64,000 nucleotides of DNA from Polytrichum commune (lineage: Eukaryota; Streptophyta; Polytrichopsida; Polytrichales; Polytrichaceae): NCBI GenBank assembly GCA_950295325.1, contig OX485808.1, positions 43,668,527 to 43,732,526 on the forward strand, written 5' to 3'. The notes beneath the pieces are model-generated. The model was not told where the DNA came from. It made no database searches and saw only the letters and a program-made list of their open reading frames with translations. Positions 35,820 through 45,514 of the stretch are shown in pieces; positions within the stretch are counted from its first letter, which is position 1, and each line of letters starts with the position of its first letter. Position numbers and translations under genes: made by a program.

Positions 35820-36650
35820 GTATATGTGTAACGACCATTGACCAACAAAGTGATTGCTTCAATGGCTTCATATGATGTTGAACTCCAAGGGGGTGCAGGG
35901 GTTACAATTTTAATCGTTATGCTTCTCTTGTTTACTTTAAATGACAACTTCCATATAAATATATTCATGTTCCATGATATAAATCAAACAACCGATTTTT
36001 TCTTTTTGACAAAAAACTATGATAAGGTATGAATACAATTAGCGTGATTCCATATTAGAATAATTGACAATACATAAACTTGTATAATTGCATTAGTGTA
36101 AAGCTACTTTTAAGTGATCTATGATAGGCTACAGCCTTGTCCTCCAGCATTAAGCATCACATAAATAAAAATACGTATTCATATTATCAAACCATACAAA
36201 TGGTACCATACTAATAGTATTAAACCGTGTAATTGCCTTTGAGCATTTGTGATTCCATATGTCTACACATGTCAAATTATAAAGCACGTAATGGATTAAT
36301 TTCAATTTAAGCAATCCCAATCAAGGACAATCTAATTCAATACATTAAAACCGGAGTTGGGAAAGATGATTAACACAGATGACAAAGATGAATGTGAAAT
36401 AATTTGTGTTACTTAATATCTAAAGTCGGTAAACAACTTAGGAGCCTATAAGTTCAAATACTTTGGAAAATTGAAAATGATGTGAAAACCTTAGGATATG
36501 TACCTGTTTCGGAAGAAATTAAATGCCGCCAAAGGTCGGGTGGTAAGGGTTTAGGGATTACAACTGCCCCGTGAACCTATTTGCGTGGGTTTAGGGTTTC
36601 AAGGGGTGCCCTAAAGCTGGGGTTTAGGGCCTTTTCCCGAGGGGAACAAA
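35820..36650. other. Intergenic stretch, possible promoter of the plus-strand gene
   Basis: No reading frame of interest. 'gggtttaggg' words recur at 36540-36640. It directly precedes the presumed 5' UTR exon of the gene at 38198. Confidence 0.4.
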
Positions 36651-36889
36651 ACCCGAAAGGTTGCCCTACCCGGGTTTTTTTACCTCTTCACCGCAAGTGA
36701 GCTCCGCGCCGCTCTTGGAAGCGCCGCCTCCACGAAGTGACGCGTTCCCTCCATTCTCTTCCTCCCTCCATTCTCTTGGTAGAGCATGTAGATTCCACAT
36801 TCTGGTCTTCTATCGTGCGAGTATAGATGCTATAGGTTATTGTGTGATTCTTCTTCTTGGTTTACTCGTAATAGTATTGATACTTTGTG

Positions 36890-37130
36890 CGTTTCAGAGT
36901 GTGGAGGGTTTAAGGATTCAGAGTGTGAAGTGTTTAGGAGCTTTAGAATGTTCATAGCGTGAAGGAGTGAGCTTTACAGTGTTGAAGGTTGTGAAGTTTA
37001 GAGTGTGAAGTTTAGAGTGTGGAGTTTAGAGTGTTGAAGTTTAGCATTTACATTGTTGACGCTTGAAGGAATTAGATTCAGAGTGTTGAGGGTTTAAGAG
37101 CTTTATAGTGTTGAGTGCTAAGGGTTTATT
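36890..37130. repeat. Degenerate 12-16-bp repeats (gagtgtTGaaGtTTa)
   Basis: Many copies of words like 'gagtgtgaagtttagagtgt' follow one another with variable length. They fall in the likely 5' UTR region of the ParB-like gene, ahead of a good donor (cag|gtaacg) near 37401. Confidence 0.6.
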
Positions 37131-37632
37131 ATCAGATTGGTGATAGCTTGAAGGATTAGATTCAGAGTTTTGAGGGTTGTGAGTTTGTGAAATTCGGAGT
37201 GTTGAGGGTTTAGGGTCTTCAAATCTTATTACCTTTACACACAGAGTGTTGCGACATTGAAAGTTTTGTTCATTTCGTCTGTAGAGCTCTCTAAGGTTCA
37301 ACAGAGTTTCCAGTATTTGTGAGATTAGAGCACAACTACTTCTGAGATTCGAATTATACTTATAGTTTGCAAGAAAAGCTTCTTCTAAAGCTTCCAAGAA
37401 CAGGTAACGTTTTTGGTGCATAAATTTGTTTTTCTTTTACTTATTCAAAGCATTCTATTCTAAGCATTCTATCAAATGTATTATATAATAAGCATCATTT
37501 AATAAGAATTTTATAACAATCATTTCATAATAAGCAATGAATCATTAGCGATCGTAAATTGAAACAACAAGAATTAGTCGAGAATACATATTATTCACAA
37601 CTAATCTTTATTGTTTCAGTGTACGGAAACTG

Positions 37633-37942
37633 GTTTGGGTCGAGCGACCCAAACACAACTGCAGGTTTGGGTCGAGCGACCCAAACCCAACAGCTGGTTT
37701 GGGTCGAGCGACCCAAACACAAAAGCTGGTTTGGGTCGAGCGACCCAAACACAAAAGCTGGTTTGGGTCGAGCGACCCAAACACAAAAGCTGGTTTGGGT
37801 CGAGCGACCCAAACACAAAAGCTGGTTTGGGTCGACCGACCCAAACACAAAAGCTGGTTTGGGTCGAGCGACCCAAACACAACAGCTGGTTTGGGTCGCT
37901 CGACCCAAACACAAAAGTTGGTTTGGGTCGAGCGACCCAAAC
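37633..37942. repeat. Palindrome array 2: 10 copies, exact 32-bp period
   Basis: The same 22-bp palindrome starts at 37633, 37665, 37697, 37729, 37761, 37793, 37825, 37857, 37889 and 37921, a strict 32-bp step with a 10-bp spacer near 'acaaaagctg'. Central bases are AG in eight, AC at 37825 and CT at 37889. A step of 32 bp is close to three turns of B-DNA, which would place all copies on one face. The array lies in the presumed first intron (about 37401-38197). Confidence 0.98.
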
Positions 37943-38150
37943 CATGGCAAAACATATTCATATCATTCCAATAAAATAAAATCTCATGAAACAAATTTAT
38001 TATACAGATCTATTTTGGGATGTACACTTATATCTAAAAAATATGAAAGTTGCCAAAAGACAAATCGATCTATCCAAACCTGCCAATTCGTGACCTCAAC
38101 ATATATGACATCAGTTATTCCCGTCTACATGCTAATATACATAGATAATA

Positions 38151-38172
38151 GTTTGGGTCGAACGACCGAAAC
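38151..38172. repeat. Single palindrome copy before the start codon
   Basis: GTTTGGGTCG-AA-CGACCGAAAC, one base changed in the right arm. It lies 25 bp before the ATG at 38198 and just ahead of the acceptor 'cttgcag'. Confidence 0.95.
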
Positions 38173-39535
38173 TAACAGCGTTGTCGTTTTCTTGCAGATG
38201 GCCCCCAAAAAAAGACCTGGAGAGAGATGGTTCATGCTCGCACCAGATGTGGTTTGGCAGGAACACGAGACACCTGAAGATGAATCTTATGTACCTAAGG
38301 ATGGGCTGGTGATTGCATGGTCTCTCCAAGTGGTGAAGGCATCTCAATTCAAGATCCTCTTTGTGGTGAAAGTTGGGACAGTGGATCAAAACACATGGGC
38401 AACTTTGACGGGGTGGGAGGTGGCGTCAGTACAGGCTCTAGGTGACTACGTGGACGTCATACTCGAGAATTCTGCAATGCAGAATGCGCACATGTTCATG
38501 CATCAATTCTCCGAGGCATTTGACCCCCTGTACGTAAAAAAAACTTGCATTGAGCCAGAGGTTATTAAACCAGAGTCTATCTTCATAGATGGAAGCATTT
38601 CAAACACAAAGGTGGCATCCAGGTTTACAAAGCTTAAGCAAGTAATCAACGCATTAAACAAGGCTCAACAGAGCAAGTCAAAATCACAACAGCCGGTGAG
38701 GAGGAAGGCCACAACAGAAGAAGGCGCGGGCTCGTCCAGACCTCAAACAGTGAGGAAACCGCGGGCGGTTCCGGCTGACTCAAGAAGAACCACGCCTACG
38801 GCAACACCGGCGGATAGTGAGACACCCACGCCATCAAACAGCCGTCAGACAACTCCTTCAAAGAGGCAAAGAGAATCGGCATCGGTTATGACGGACGAGC
38901 CAGTTTCCCCAGAACTGCGCATGCCAAAACCCGGACAAGAAGTGGATGCGTCTGAGATCCAAAGAATCGTGAACAATTTCACGACCAAGTGTTCTCACTG
39001 TTTCTTCATGGGTAGGGACTTCAAATTTGACATCAATATTGCTCAGTGTCACCTAGCCCCACCAGAAAAGTGTGTTCGGGCAAAGGAAGATGCCTACGTC
39101 GATTGGATAATCGCCCAGATAGTGAGCGAGCAATTCAAAGACGATAGGCAAACTATTGTAGTCATGCCCCAGGGACACAAAAAAATGCCCACTCCGGATA
39201 TGTGGCCGTCAATTCAAAAAGACGATTTTTGGCTAATTGACGGACAACACAGCGTGGAAGCGTCGAAGAAAATCCAACTCATGGCCGAGTGGGATGATCC
39301 CAATAACCAAAAAGATAAATTGAAGGTGTGGAAGGCCTTAGTGGTGTGGTCAGATGACGAAACCAGACTCAGTGACATCTCCCGCTACTTCAATATGGGG
39401 AACAAGAAACGGGCATACCAAGCTTCGTGGATTCGCAACATCATGGCCTCACGCGAGGTGTGGGAGTTCTACGGCAGGCCTCCCAAGGAGAGGGAGAATG
39501 CGAAGGACAAGAATCCAAAGTGGGAGGTGAGTGTG

Positions 39536-39635
39536 GTTTGGGTCGATCGACCCAAACGCTTGTTTTGTTTCTTAGTTTGGGTCGACCAACCCAAACTCTT
39601 GTTTTGTTTCATAGTTTGGGTCGATCGACCGAAAC
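39536..39635. repeat. Palindrome cluster 3 in intron after exon 1 (three copies, 39-bp period)
   Basis: Copies start at 39536, 39575 and 39614 with central AT, AC and AT. The second and third each have one changed base in the right arm. Spacers are 'gcttgttttgtttctta'-like. The first copy starts only nine bases after the splice donor. Confidence 0.96.
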
Positions 39636-41088
39636 CCTTGTAAGAGTTAATATTCAAGCCTTTTCATCTAAGCAAATGTCCAACTAACATATATATATCT
39701 AACATAAATTTCTATGTTTATGTGCAGTATTTCAAGTACCAAATGATCAATAAGTTCTCCTCCATTGACAATGCGAGTCACAAGCAAAAGAAATATAACG
39801 AGTTGTGAGGAGAAATTTATTTGATAACAGCATCCGACCATGTCTGGTCAAAGTGGAAGAACGTGTTCGAGAAGCACGAGACGGGGGACCTGATGGATCC
39901 CGACACAGGCCTGCTTTTCAACTCGACCGCACGTTTCAAGCAGCTCAAGCCTTTGATGAGAGAATTCTTTCGAACACTCCAAGGGCTTTCGGAGACAGAC
40001 ATGGGGAAGGCGGCCACGCACATCCTGCACGTCGAGCCCACGGCAAAGAGATGTTGGACGCACCCAAAGATAGTCTTTTCCAAGCCTAAATCATTCGTTC
40101 CTTCATGCTACACCATGAAGGAATGGACGGAGAATAAGAAGAAGAAGAACACCATCGTCCAAGAGTTGCACAAGATAGTCCCCGAAATGAATCTTTCTGT
40201 GGATGGCGAGGTCCACGACGCAAACTGGAAAGCATTCAAGGCGGAGTACAAGTTCACAAGTGCATCTATGGCGGCTCTCATCAGGGAAGTGGGGGAAGAC
40301 TTCCTGCGGTCCAAGCTGGTGAAAGGTGGGAAGAATCGGGCACTTCCCGATCACACAGCGCGTGTCTTCTCGAATTTCATAAAGGAGAAGAAAATTGTCA
40401 GTTTTGAGGGGGACGCGCATTTCAACCTTGTCACCCTAGAGCCTCTAAAAATCCAGGGGTAGCCTGACGTTGAGGCTCGCAAGGCGATAAGGACGAATGC
40501 TGGGGATCGATTCCCCTTTGGGATGATAGACTTCAGGAACATTCTTGGAAGTTCGTTTGAGGGTACTATGAGCACCCCCTTCTATGAGCCCTTCCTATCA
40601 AAGTTCGTCGACTATGCAAGTCCCAAATTTAGGGAGGTCGACATTTGGTTGTGGATAGTCGAGGATAGGAGGGCGGAGCATGTATATGAGATTGCGAGGA
40701 AATTGCAACCTGATTATGCTGTCTCTAAATCTCATTACATTGCTGCACCGGCGGAGGGGTCTTACTCGACGTTGAAGGACAAAAAAACAAAGCTTGTCGA
40801 CGTATTGTGTTTGTACTTTGTATACAAAGCGAACTTGCTGAAGGTTGACAACCACCCCATAAACCGGATGGAAAAACTCTTCCAAGTACCAGGGGGGTTG
40901 GGTGCGAGCAAGAGCCTCTACGACGAGGCCAAGTACGCGAACTATACTGCCGACGAGCTGCGGATGGAGTTCTACTTACGGATAATGAGGGCCTTGACAA
41001 GAAGAGGGGATTCTATTTTCAACGTCTTCGGGGGTTCCAAACCTATCTATTCTGGCATGGTAAGTAACTTCAAAATAGTTGGTTTATA

Positions 41089-41182
41089 GTTTGGGTCGAG
41101 CGACCCAAACTTGCCACAGTGAAGGTTTGGGTCGAGCGACCCAAACTTGCCACAGTGATGGTTTGGGTCGAGCGACCCAAAC
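41089..41182. repeat. Palindrome cluster 4 in intron after exon 2 (three copies, 36-bp period)
   Basis: Copies start at 41089, 41125 and 41161, all with central AG and perfect arms. The spacer is 'ttgccacagtga(a/t)g'. Confidence 0.97.
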
Positions 41183-42393
41183 CTTTTGTATTGGTTTTCT
41201 CTTATTGTTTCTTTTTCTTGTTCTTGGTGTAATTTAATGAGCATATCTCTGATCCAAAGTTGTTTTTTGAATGTCCAGATGTTGGGTTTGAAGATGTACT
41301 CCTATATAGAGGACAATGATCTTCAATTTTACAAAACCCAAAAAGTCCTAGCCAAGAAGATGGACATCCTCGATTGGATCCCGGGGAGCTACATGGAGGA
41401 GATAGTAGAGGGGGGTGAAAACCTGATGGATAGGGCAAGGCGTGTCAACCCTGCAGAATTTGCCACGAGTGCTCCAGTTGGAGCACCCGAACCACTCGTA
41501 GGATTGCATCCGGGTACCTCATCTCGGGGGCCAGGTGACGAGGTGGAGGAGGAGGAGGATGAAGAGGAACAAGAGGACCATAAGGCGGAAGGGGAGGTAG
41601 AAGAAGGAGCAACGGGTTACACGCAAGAATCAGAAGCCCCCCAACGGAAGAAAGCTATGCGGGTGGCAACCCCGCAAAGCAAGTTGGTGCTTGTCCTCAC
41701 GGTGGACGATGCTAGAGACATGTACTCCAGGGATGCGACAGCAACGTTCAGGGAGAGGAGGAAGTTGAAAGGGAAGAAGCTCTACAGCGACTACGCAAGG
41801 GAGGAGACCATCGCCATAAGCAGCGAGGACGAGGACGATATGGAGCTCGCCAAACGGCTGAGATCGGATCCCCCCTCCCCGACATCGTTCGCAGGCATGG
41901 TTAGGGTGAAACCAGAAGTCCTGACTGTGGAGGAGGCGAACGAGAAGATGCGGAGGGATGAAGAGCAGCGAGTCCGCATGCAGAAGGTTGCCGCAGAAGA
42001 ACCCTCAATGCGGAACGAGGTAGCAGAGTTGAGGGCTCTCCTATTGGAGCAGGAGCGACAAAGGGCGATGGCCCAACCTCCATCCAGCGCCGACCTGATA
42101 TCGCAGGTCATTCAAGGAATGTGGGCGCAAGGATTGGTGGTGGCTCCCTCGAGCGCCTTTCCGCACTTGCCCGCCGGCTTCCCTGCCCAGAGCATTCCTC
42201 AACAGTCTGTGCCGCAAGCGTCATTCAGTTTCCAACACATGATGCGGCCACACAATGTCCCCTACGCCCCGGTCCAGCAAGTGGACGATCCCAGCATCTG
42301 GCGTGTCTCTGGAGCCTCCTCCCCTTTGGGGCCTCCACCACTTCGGCCCCCCATAGTGATAGCTCCCCCTCACCAGCATGACGACCCCCGAAT

Positions 42394-42484
42394 GTTTGGG
42401 TCGGATGACCCAAACACCCCTCCGTGTGTAGTGCCACAAGGGAACTACCCCGATGCAAGACAGTTTGGGTCGGGTGACCCAAAC
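42394..42484 (+). repeat. Two palindrome copies inside coding exon 3
   Basis: Copies at 42394-42415 (centre GA) and 42463-42484 (centre GG), both with TGACCCAAAC instead of CGACCCAAAC. They are translated in frame as FGSDDPN and FGSGDPN. This frame has no stop through the palindrome, so the site can sit in coding sequence. Confidence 0.95.
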
Positions 42485-42784
42485 CTTGGTGCAGGACAGT
42501 CGTCCCTTGACCAACATGGGTGTGAAAAAGACACAACCATGTTAGATGTTGAAGGCCTGCAAGGGCCTGGTGATACCTCTACTCCTAACCAAGTCGATGA
42601 ACCCATGCATGATGCACATGCGGAGATTGGTTTAGGACAAGGGCCTGATCCTGGACCTTTGCAGGAGAAGGTTGCTGATGTCGTTGAAGAAGGCGCTGGA
42701 GAGAGAGGAGGGGCAGCGCAACCGATGGAGCCCTCCACGGCATCGAGACATGACCAGGGCGAGGTAATACACTGAGACCTCTCA

Positions 42785-42806
42785 GTTTGGGTCGATCGAC
42801 CCAAAC
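42785..42806. repeat. Last palindrome copy
   Basis: Perfect arms with central AT. It lies 22 bp past the possible donor at 42764, so in the presumed third coding intron. No further exact copy occurs to the end of the window. Confidence 0.96.
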
Positions 42807-43032
42807 CTCCTTGGTCATTGTCTTGTTGGCGTGGTCTTGTCCCCCTAGCTAGGAGGAACTGCACCCCGGCCTTCCGATGCCCATATGTCCAATACCTACG
42901 CCCTTTCAGTGCCCCCCTTCGCGATCATTTCGTCACCCGGCACTCGACTACGCTCGATATTGCGCGGCGCTTACAGGCAATTTTGTAGATGCGCAGTTAG
43001 GATAGTGTGAATGGCTAGTTCACCGCGGTTCA

Positions 43033-43046
43033 CCCCCCCCCCCCCC
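43033..43046. repeat. Poly-C run of 14
   Basis: Uninterrupted C run in the presumed intron ahead of the FCP1-like exon. One of seven G/C runs of 10 or more between 43.0 and 57.1 kb. Confidence 0.95.
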
Positions 43047-43258
43047 ATCAAATTGTACATAGAGATTTGTAAAAATAAAATTATTATTTTTGGCGCCCAT
43101 ATGTTTGCATCCGTGTCCCAATGTATGTTGTTCCCCTTGTATGTTTTTGTTGCCACCAATGGTCCAATTATTCTTGTGTTTGCACAAAATTTCCGTTCTG
43201 CTTGAGATGGACATAGCATAACATAGTCCTCGCCGCCTTCTCTCGCTCGTCGCCGCAG

Positions 43259-44071
43259 GGTTCGGAGCATAGCGTCACAGCTCCCCACCGATCCTCCCCG
43301 AGGAGTGTGGAGGACAGCGTGCTGGTCCCCCCGATTTTGCCCTCGCCACCTTCGCCTCCCAAGACCCGGTTCCTGGTGCTAGACCTCAACGGGGTCCTTG
43401 TCCAGTGCGTGCATTGTCCGAGGGTCCCCACGGTACCTTTCTGCAAGCCCGAGGACGCCAACTACGATGGATCCCCCGCGTACATCAAAAGCAAGCTAGT
43501 GTACCTCCGCCCGTGGCTTCGGCGCTTCCTACAGGTCGCCCTATCCAAATGGTGGGTGATCATTTGGAGCTCCATGAAGTCCGAGAACACCCATGCGGTC
43601 GTGGAGTTCATCTTCAAGGGGCTCCAACCCCTGTGCTTGGTCCTAGGACAGGATTCTTGTAAAACATTATACACCTCCGACGGCAGGGTTGTGAAAAAAC
43701 CCAACAACCCCGCAGTAAATCAATTTCTTAAGGTCTTGAAGCCAATCGTATGGGACCAGCGCCCCAACATGGTCGGCTGTCCCTACGACGTTCGCCCCAT
43801 CCGTGACAACACGTTGATGGTGGACGACAGCGCTTCCAAGAACATTTTGAACCCGACCTCGAACTTCATAGTTTGCCCGACGTGGACGGTCGAGAAGGTC
43901 CGAGACCGTTTTTTGTTAGACCTACTTAAGTACCTTCAAACGCTCGTGGGGAGCGGACTACCCGTGCCCCGGTTCCTTAGTTGTAATCCGATAGGCGAAA
44001 GATACATGGATCCGAAGGACTATATGTACAGAGAGTTGTACGCTCACGCGAAATATAATAAACTCATTTGA
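43259..44071 (+). CDS. FCP1/NIF-like HAD domain, possibly last exon of the ParB-like gene
   Basis: Open for 270 codons after the acceptor 'cgccgcag' (43251-43258); no ATG starts it. It joins in phase 0 to the possible donor GAG|gtaata at 42764, which would make one protein with the gene at 38198. The HAD signature is FLVLDLNGVLVQ (about 43370); canonical FCP1/SCP phosphatases have DxDxT here, so the second Asp is Asn. WVIIWSSMKSEN follows and then MVDDSASKNILNP (about 43818). FCP1-type enzymes dephosphorylate RNA polymerase II tail serines; the Asn may reduce or change activity. Some plant HAD proteins share the DLNG form. A separate gene starting from an unseen exon is the alternative. Confidence 0.7.
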   Translation, partial: GSEHSVTAPHRSSPRSVEDSVLVPPILPSPPSPPKTRFLVLDLNGVLVQCVHCPRVPTVPFCKPEDANYDGSPAYIKSKLVYLRPWLRRFLQVALSKWWVIIWSSMKSENTHAVVEFIFKGLQPLCLVLGQDSCKTLYTSDGRVVKKPNNPAVNQFLKVLKPIVWDQRPNMVGCPYDVRPIRDNTLMVDDSASKNILNPTSNFIVCPTWTVEKVRDRFLLDLLKYLQTLVGSGLPVPRFLSCNPIGERYMDPKDYMYRELYAHAKYNKLI

Positions 44072-44187
44072 GATACTACATGGTGTGTCATTGTGTGTGA
44101 TATATTATGCCTCAATTGTATATCGATTTTCACATGCTCCCCCTCCCCCCCTCCCCTTGGGTTTTGTTTGTTTTAATTTTGCCATCA

Positions 44188-44825
44188 GCGTTTGGAGCCC
44201 TCGATTGAGATCGTCAACGAATCAAACTTGGGGAGCTTCTTCTACGAGACCGTCTACGATGCCGCGTCTACCATCGACTACTCCAAGGAGCCTATTGACG
44301 CCGGTGTCGTCGATAGCCCCCCACCCAAGCAAATCTTCCGGCGATCTCCGTCCCCGTCGCCGCTCAAGGGCATAAATCGCAAATGCGTCCGGACATCCCC
44401 CTCTCGGCCCGGCGGCAGTAGTACACCTCAACGGCGGCTGCGGATGGGCGCTCGGCCTACGAAGAGTGGCACCCTTCCTATTCCTTTGCGGGACGCATTG
44501 CCCCTCCTCGCCATCTCGGTTCTTGCATTCACGCGTTGCAGGTTGGTCCCACCCGTAAACCTATGCGGGCTAGTACGTCCGTCGAGTTGGAGCGTTTCTA
44601 CTCCATGACCAGAAATACAAGACAGTCCACTTCATCGTATTCGAATTCTTCGTCGTATAATTCGGGCGGCCGACGGAATCCAAAATTAGTTATTGATGGC
44701 GGTCACCCCAAGAATGGCTATAGTCGCGGGGCGGAGATTTTCAGGAATGTTGAAGCAATGCGAGCATAAGAAGCCGCAGCAAAAGAAAAAGAGGCAAAAG
44801 AAAAAGAGGCACTCTCCGAGGCTAG
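44188..44825 (+). CDS. Further exon-like open blocks downstream of the HAD exon
   Basis: After 'ttttgccatcag' (acceptor-like) a frame opens at 44188: IEIVNESNLGSFFYETVYDA, then a Ser/Pro/Arg-rich stretch to about 44500. A second block begins after 'gttgcag' at about 44541 (VGPTRKPMRA, LERFYSMTRNTRQS, Ser-rich, then RGAEIFRNVEAMRA). It meets a TAA at 44767-44769, followed by an alternating EAAAKEKEAKEKEA stretch. I do not recognise the product. It could be the 3' part of the same transcription unit or a separate degraded gene. Confidence 0.4.
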
Positions 44826-44992
44826 ATAGGCCATAGTAGGCGTAGGGTTTTGGGCCATAGGCAAGAACATTTTGGGTCGCACTATCCAATGGATGTGTGG
44901 TGTTAGCATGCTATGCATTTTACATGCCATACTTTGTATGTTTTATTTGCAATAATATAAGTGTCACATGATTTCCCCTTCCATATGGTCTA

Positions 44993-45215
44993 AGGTTTGG
45001 AATGCCCTACCTAAACCATCACAAATATGAGTTTGGAATATTTTGTATGCAATATTATATTGGTTAACATATTAACCCTTCAATAAGATCTATGGTTTGG
45101 ATTGCCCTACCTAAACCATATTCATACAAGCTCTAATATTTTGTGTGCAATAATATGAATGTTTTAAGGTTTCCCCTTCAATTTGGTCTAAGGTTTGGGT
45201 TGCCCACCCTAAACC
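44993..45215. repeat. Three imperfect palindromes of related sequence, about 100-bp period
   Basis: Copies at 44993-45018, 45093-45118 and 45192-45215, with arms GGTTTGG and CCTAAACC or CCCTAAACC around (a/g)(a/t)tgccc. The surrounding 'ggtctaaggtt', 'aatatttt(g)tgtgcaa' and 'tttccccttc' words also repeat. The arms resemble those of the 22-bp palindrome (GGTTTGGG...CC(C)AAACC), so this may be a diverged or related array flanking the region on its right. Confidence 0.7.
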
Positions 45216-45394
45216 ATCACAAATATGAGTTATTAATGGGGTTCTTGGTCTAAACACCTGCTTCAAAGTGTTCGCATCTTACAACTTTCACCAATATGTG
45301 TTCCATTTATCCTTGTTCTTATTTCTATGAATGTCTCAAAATGCCCAAAAAGTCTCAATTTAACGAATATAGTGTTCATGGTCCCTCTGCCATT

Positions 45395-45508
45395 TTTTCC
45401 TTAGTGTAAACCGAAGTTGTCCCGGGACAACTTTAAGAGCCAATCAGCTGCCTTGCAGAGCCCTGGTCCAACTTCATGGTCCATAGTGTAAACCGCCCCT
45501 ACGCCTAC
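45395..45508. mobile_element. MITE remnant with TTTACAC ends and 16-bp palindrome
   Basis: Left 'ttagtgtaaaccgaagttg' and right 'catagtgtaaaccgcccct' carry the family end motif. The right end is the reverse complement of AGGGGCGGTTTACACTATGG, near-identical to 24993. A perfect palindrome GTTGTCCCGGGACAAC sits at 45416-45431. Confidence 0.55.
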
Positions 45509-45514
45509 ATGAAG

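Larger units (their letters stand above)
38198..42775 (+). pseudogene. Large ParB-like DGQH-motif gene with palindromes in its introns
   Basis: Three phase-0 exons with clean GT-AG borders: 38198-39526, 39728-41059 and 41279-42763, the last reading on to a TGA at 42773 if not spliced. The start is the ATG directly after an acceptor (cttgcag|ATG). Exon 1 (443 codons) has a Ser/Pro/Thr-rich linker and then a region like ParB/sulfiredoxin nuclease domains: TIVVMPQG, FWLIDGQHSVEAS (about residues 345-357) and KALVVWSDDETRL with a helical tail. Exon 2 is lysine- and aromatic-rich and unknown. Exon 3 has an acidic stretch, a coiled-coil-like Glu/Arg-rich part and a Pro/Gln-rich end. Exon 2 is interrupted by TGA (39806-39808) and TAG (40460-40462), with the frame otherwise intact. 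I know no named family for the whole protein. Confidence 0.65.

Noticed and set aside
37633-37942. CRISPR-like array (regular 22-bp repeats with 10-bp spacers)
   Set aside because: Spacers are nearly identical and too short, the setting is eukaryotic with GT-AG introns, and no cas-like gene is present.
37559-38197. Protein-coding start upstream of 38198, read through the palindrome array
   Set aside because: The palindrome is open in all frames on both strands, so long frames arise automatically. The acceptor directly before ATG 38198 and the lack of domain character argue for an intron.
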